From Diphasiastrum complanatum (taxonomy: Eukaryota > Streptophyta > Lycopodiopsida > Lycopodiales > Lycopodiaceae), in the NCBI GenBank assembly GCA_029204225.1, contig CM055100.1, positions 62,402,503-62,466,502 of the forward strand: DNA of 64,000 bases, in the 5' to 3' direction. Both the position numbers and the translations under genes were made by a program. Positions 61,055-64,000 of the stretch are shown here, in pieces (the first letter of the stretch is position 1; the number at the start of each line of letters is the position of its first letter). The notes under the pieces were generated by a model. It made no database searches. It saw nothing but the letters and a program-made list of their open reading frames with translations, and was not told where the DNA came from.

Positions 61055-64000
61055 ATGTCATCCATGGGTGGATATTTGATGGAATCAAGTGAGAGACTCA
61101 CTTCCACAAATTATTCCATTTGGAAAGTGAGAATGGAATCACTCCTAGTGATCCATGATCTATATGACATAGTTCAAGGAGTAGAGGAAGAGCCTCAAAC
61201 TCCCCAAGAACAAGCCAAATACAAGAAGAGAGCAAGATTAGCTCTACATTGCATAAAGTTAAATGTATGCAATGACCTCTTGAAAGAGGTGTCTTCTTGT
61301 ACCTCATCCAAAGAGGCTTGGGATTCATTAAAGAGCATTTATGAATCCAACAATACTTCAAGAATCCTCATGCTAAGAAATCAAGTTTTCCAAAGCATGA
61401 AAGGAAGTGGAGAGAGTGGACAAGAGTATGTTCTTAGGATCAAATCTCTTAACAAGGAGTTAAGTGCAATAGGAGAGAAGATCCAAGATCAAGAACTAGT
61501 ACAAATCATTTTGAATGGTCTAAGTGATGAGTTTACCAACTTAGTCCAATCATTTGCCATTCAAGACTCTCTTCCATCCATTGAAAAGTTGCACAATGTT
61601 CTTGTGGCCGAGGAGAGTAGGCTTCTACACCTCAAGACAAGAATGGATAGCATGTCACTTAATGGAGGAGAGGAGAAAGCTAACTTTACATCTAAAGGCA
61701 AGAAAAAGCAAAATCCATTCAAGAAAAATCAAGGCAAGGAGGCCGAGATGAAGAATGGAGGATCTACCTCCAAAGGCAAAGTGAAGAACAAGGCAAAACT
61801 AAAGTGTTTCTTTTGTGGAAAGAAAGGACACTTTGCCTCAGAATGCTACTTGAAGAAGAATCAACAAGCCAAAGGAGATCAAGGGAACATTGCTCAAGAG
61901 GAAGAATATGAGGATGGATTCAACACATCCTTAATGGTTGCATCTACACCAACTTCAAGTCAAGACACATGGTGGATAGATAGTGGGGCTAGTTCCCACA
62001 TGTCCTTTAACAAGCATTATTTTTCTACTCTTCTATCTTGTAATGACTCTAAGAAGTCAATATACACTGCTAGTGATCAAGCATGCAAGATAGATGGCAT
62101 AGGATCTATACCTCTTTGTTTAGGCACATCTAAAAGGATAGATCTAGATAATGTTTTGTATGTTCCTACCATTTCAAGAAACTTGCTTAGTGTAGGACAA
62201 TTAATGGACAATGGACTAGATGTACATTTCAAGAATGGAGTTTGTTCCATCTTGAAAAATGATAAGTGCATAGCTAGTGGCATTAAGCAAGGTAGACTTT
62301 TCAAGTTGGATGCTAATGTTGCAAGTGAAAGTGTGAACTTGGCTAGGGAGGAGCTAACTCAAGTGGAGCTTTGGCATAAGAGATTAGGCCATCCTAATCT
62401 TCAATCTATGGAGTCAATGGCAAGCAAGGAACTAGCTCTCGGCCTACCAAGAGCTTTCAAGAAGTGTGGAAAAATGTGTGAGGCATGTGGCCTTGCAAAG
62501 TCACACAAATCTTCTTACAAGAAATCTTCATCAAGATCTCTCTCTCCCTTGGATCTCATACATTCTGATGTACATAGTTTTTCACATGCAACTAATGGAG
62601 GTGCCTTGATGTATGTAACTTTTATAGATGATTGTACTAGATTCACATGGATTGAGTTACTATCAAAGAAAAATCTTGTTTATGAAGCTTTCATTAAGTT
62701 CAAGTCTCTAGTAGAGAAACAACTTAGTACTTCTATCAAAGCACTAAGATGTGATAATGGAGGAGAGTACACCTCCAATAAAATGAAAGACTTTTGTGAG
62801 ATCAATGGTATTAAGTTACAATACACTTGTTCCTACACCCCTCAACAAAATGGGGTGGCCGAGAGGAAAAATAGGAGTCTATGTGAGTGTGCAAAGTCCT
62901 TGAGGCTTGATGCATCACTTCCCATCTCATTTTGGGGAGAAGCCATAACATGTGCTAATTATTTGTGTAATAGACTTCCTAGTAGTGCTATAGATGGGAT
63001 CTCACCTTATCAAGCCTTGTTTGATAAGAAACCCAATGTAAAATATTTTAAGATCTTTGGATGTACTTGTTATGTACACATTCCTTTGGAGACTAGAAGG
63101 AAAGAAGATGCTACCTCCTTCAAAGGAATCTTTGTTGGCTATGGAGAAAATAGCAAGGGATATAGGATATATGATCCTACATCCAAGAAAGTAAAGGTAA
63201 GCAAGGATGTACTTTTTGATGAGTCACAATTTGCTAAGAGCTTGTCAAATGGATCTAACCCATTGTGCATTGAAGATCTTGACAAATCCGAGGAGGATCT
63301 TGACAAACCCGAGGAGGATCATGACAAACCCGAGGATGGAGATTTGGATCCAAGTCAAAAGGGGCCAAGAAGATCATCAAGGAGCAAGGCCGAGCCCTCA
63401 AGGCTTACCTATGTGGACAAGGGAAAGCAAAAGGAAGGCTCTACATCTTCTACCTCTTACTCTTTTTTAGCTACATTGATTGAAGAACCATCATCTTTTG
63501 AAGAAGCATGTAAATCTAAAGTTTGGAGAGATGCAATGCAAGTAGAGTATGATGCATTAGAAGAAAATCATACTTGGAATCTTGTAAATCTTCCAAGAGG
63601 AAAGAAACCACTTGCATGTAAGTGGATTTATAGAATTAAGTACAATCAAGATGGATCTATTAGTAAATACAAAGCTAGGCTTGTTGCTAAGGGATTTCTT
63701 CAAATAAAAGGATTGGATTATGAAGAAACATTTGCACCTGTAGCTAAGCTTGTAACTATTAGATTAATCATTTGCATTGCTACTTTGTTCAAATGGGATC
63801 TCTACCAAATGGATGTGACAAATGCCTTCTTGAATGGCTTCTTAGAAGAGGAAATCTACATGATGCAACCCGAGGGCTTCATCAAGATTGGTGAGGAGCA
63901 AAAGGTGTGCTACTTAAGGAAGAGCCTATATGGCTTGAAGCAAGCACCTAGAGCTTGGTACTCTAGGTTGCATGATTTTCTCTATTCCCTTGGCTTTGTA
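61055..64000 (+). CDS. Ty1-copia gag-pol polyprotein, open to the window edge (982 codons)
   Basis: Single uninterrupted frame from ATG 61,055, checked codon by codon, with no stop or frameshift. Order: gag ('SERLTSTNYSIWKVRMESLL', residues ~10-235), CCHC zinc knuckle CFFCGKKGHFASEC (251-264), aspartic protease WWIDSGASSHM (Asp 309), pre-integrase 'LWHKRLGHPNLQSM', integrase with Asp 505, Asp 567 (CDNGGEY) and Glu 603 (VAERKNR), a D-D-35-E spacing, an acidic linker with three tandem DK(S/P)EED-type units (63,279-63,341), then RT from 'ACKWIYRIKYNQDGSISKYK' to 'QMDVTNAFLNG' and 'SLYGLKQAPRAWYSRLHDFL'. The YxDD motif and RNase H lie beyond 64,000. An unbroken frame of this length points to a young, possibly mobile copy. 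Start choice: the first ATG opening the gag homology. Confidence 0.95.
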   Translation, partial: MSSMGGYLMESSERLTSTNYSIWKVRMESLLVIHDLYDIVQGVEEEPQTPQEQAKYKKRARLALHCIKLNVCNDLLKEVSSCTSSKEAWDSLKSIYESNNTSRILMLRNQVFQSMKGSGESGQEYVLRIKSLNKELSAIGEKIQDQELVQIILNGLSDEFTNLVQSFAIQDSLPSIEKLHNVLVAEESRLLHLKTRMDSMSLNGGEEKANFTSKGKKKQNPFKKNQGKEAEMKNGGSTSKGKVKNKAKLKCFFCGKKGHFASECYLKKNQQAKGDQGNIAQEEEYEDGFNTSLMVASTPTSSQDTWWIDSGASSHMSFNKHYFSTLLSCNDSKKSIYTASDQACKIDGIGSIPLCLGTSKRIDLDNVLYVPTISRNLLSVGQLMDNGLDVHFKNGVCSILKNDKCIASGIKQGRLFKLDANVASESVNLAREELTQVELWHKRLGHPNLQSMESMASKELALGLPRAFKKCGKMCEACGLAKSHKSSYKKSSSRSLSPLDLIHSDVHSFSHATNGGALMYVTFIDDCTRFTWIELLSKKNLVYEAFIKFKSLVEKQLSTSIKALRCDNGGEYTSNKMKDFCEINGIKLQYTCSYTPQQNGVAERKNRSLCECAKSLRLDASLPISFWGEAITCANYLCNRLPSSAIDGISPYQALFDKKPNVKYFKIFGCTCYVHIPLETRRKEDATSFKGIFVGYGENSKGYRIYDPTSKKVKVSKDVLFDESQFAKSLSNGSNPLCIEDLDKSEEDLDKPEEDHDKPEDGDLDPSQKGPRRSSRSKAEPSRLTYVDKGKQKEGSTSSTSYSFLATLIEEPSSFEEACKSKVWRDAMQVEYDALEENHTWNLVNLPRGKKPLACKWIYRIKYNQDGSISKYKARLVAKGFLQIKGLDYEETFAPVAKLVTIRLIICIATLFKWDLYQMDVTNAFLNGFLEEEIYMMQPEGFIKIGEEQKVCYLRKSLYGLKQAPRAWYSRLHDFLYSLGFV

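Larger units (their letters stand above)
59598..64000 (+). mobile_element. Copia element, 5' part, apparently intact; continues beyond the window
   Basis: 5' LTR 59,598-60,459 (862 bp, TGTTGAAAATTG...AATTTATCA), preceded by TCTAA, the presumed left target duplication. The perfect tRNA-iMet primer site follows at once, then a ~580-bp leader and the gag-pol frame. The LTR holds perfect CACACGTGTG palindromes at 59,679, 60,058 and 60,271, with a fourth in the leader at 60,623. The second LTR is outside the window. The same family left the truncated copy at 35,479-36,711. Confidence 0.93.

Overview
The window is nuclear DNA of a land plant. It has intron-containing genes of two typical plant transporter families: a full-size ABCG/PDR transporter and a pair of NPF/POT peptide-nitrate-type transporters. 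Around them is a dense, nested field of Ty1-copia and Ty3-gypsy LTR retrotransposons with tRNA-iMet and tRNA-Asp primer sites, plus GA/CT microsatellites and AT-rich low-complexity DNA. The species cannot be named from this sequence; the transposon load suggests a medium or large genome.

Layout. 1-1320: decayed Copia pol, minus strand. 1807-7882: 3' part of a PDR transporter, 17 exons joining into one open frame of 1171 residues; the N-terminal ~250 residues are absent. 7.96-9.03 kb: Copia-like relic with a 3' LTR. 9.0-14.3 kb: mosaic of minus-strand Ty3-gypsy and LTR pieces, including a perfect 18-nt tRNA-Asp primer site and two relics of an unrecognised domain. 16.36-19.4 kb: three kilobases of degenerate simple-motif DNA (T-rich TTTTTCGAG, then CATCCGAC, then CAACCGA). 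20.5-21.5 kb: Gypsy RNase H scrap and an LTR-like end. 24.05-29.86 and 38.98-44.85 kb: two arms of a ~5.8 kb inverted duplication, each with a complete five-exon, 647-residue NPF gene; they diverge head to head around ~9.1 kb of nested retroelement debris. 45.8-46.7 kb: Copia relic. 48.4-50.8 kb: internally deleted Copia, minus strand. 51,932-57,131: a bounded Copia element (730-bp LTRs, 5-bp duplication GATCG) lacking the end of RT and RNase H. 57.28-59.6 kb: interrupted multi-exon gene of an unusual type with a possible D-D-E arrangement. 59,598 to the window end: 5' part of an apparently intact Copia element with a 982-codon gag-pol frame and no stop.

The host cargo is membrane transport: one PDR exporter and two NPF proton-coupled importers. 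Nothing shows that they work as a unit. Most of the rest is transposable-element turnover. The two most interesting items are the NPF inverted duplication, where exons are conserved and introns and repeats diverge, and the D-D-E-like gene caught between two Copia insertions.
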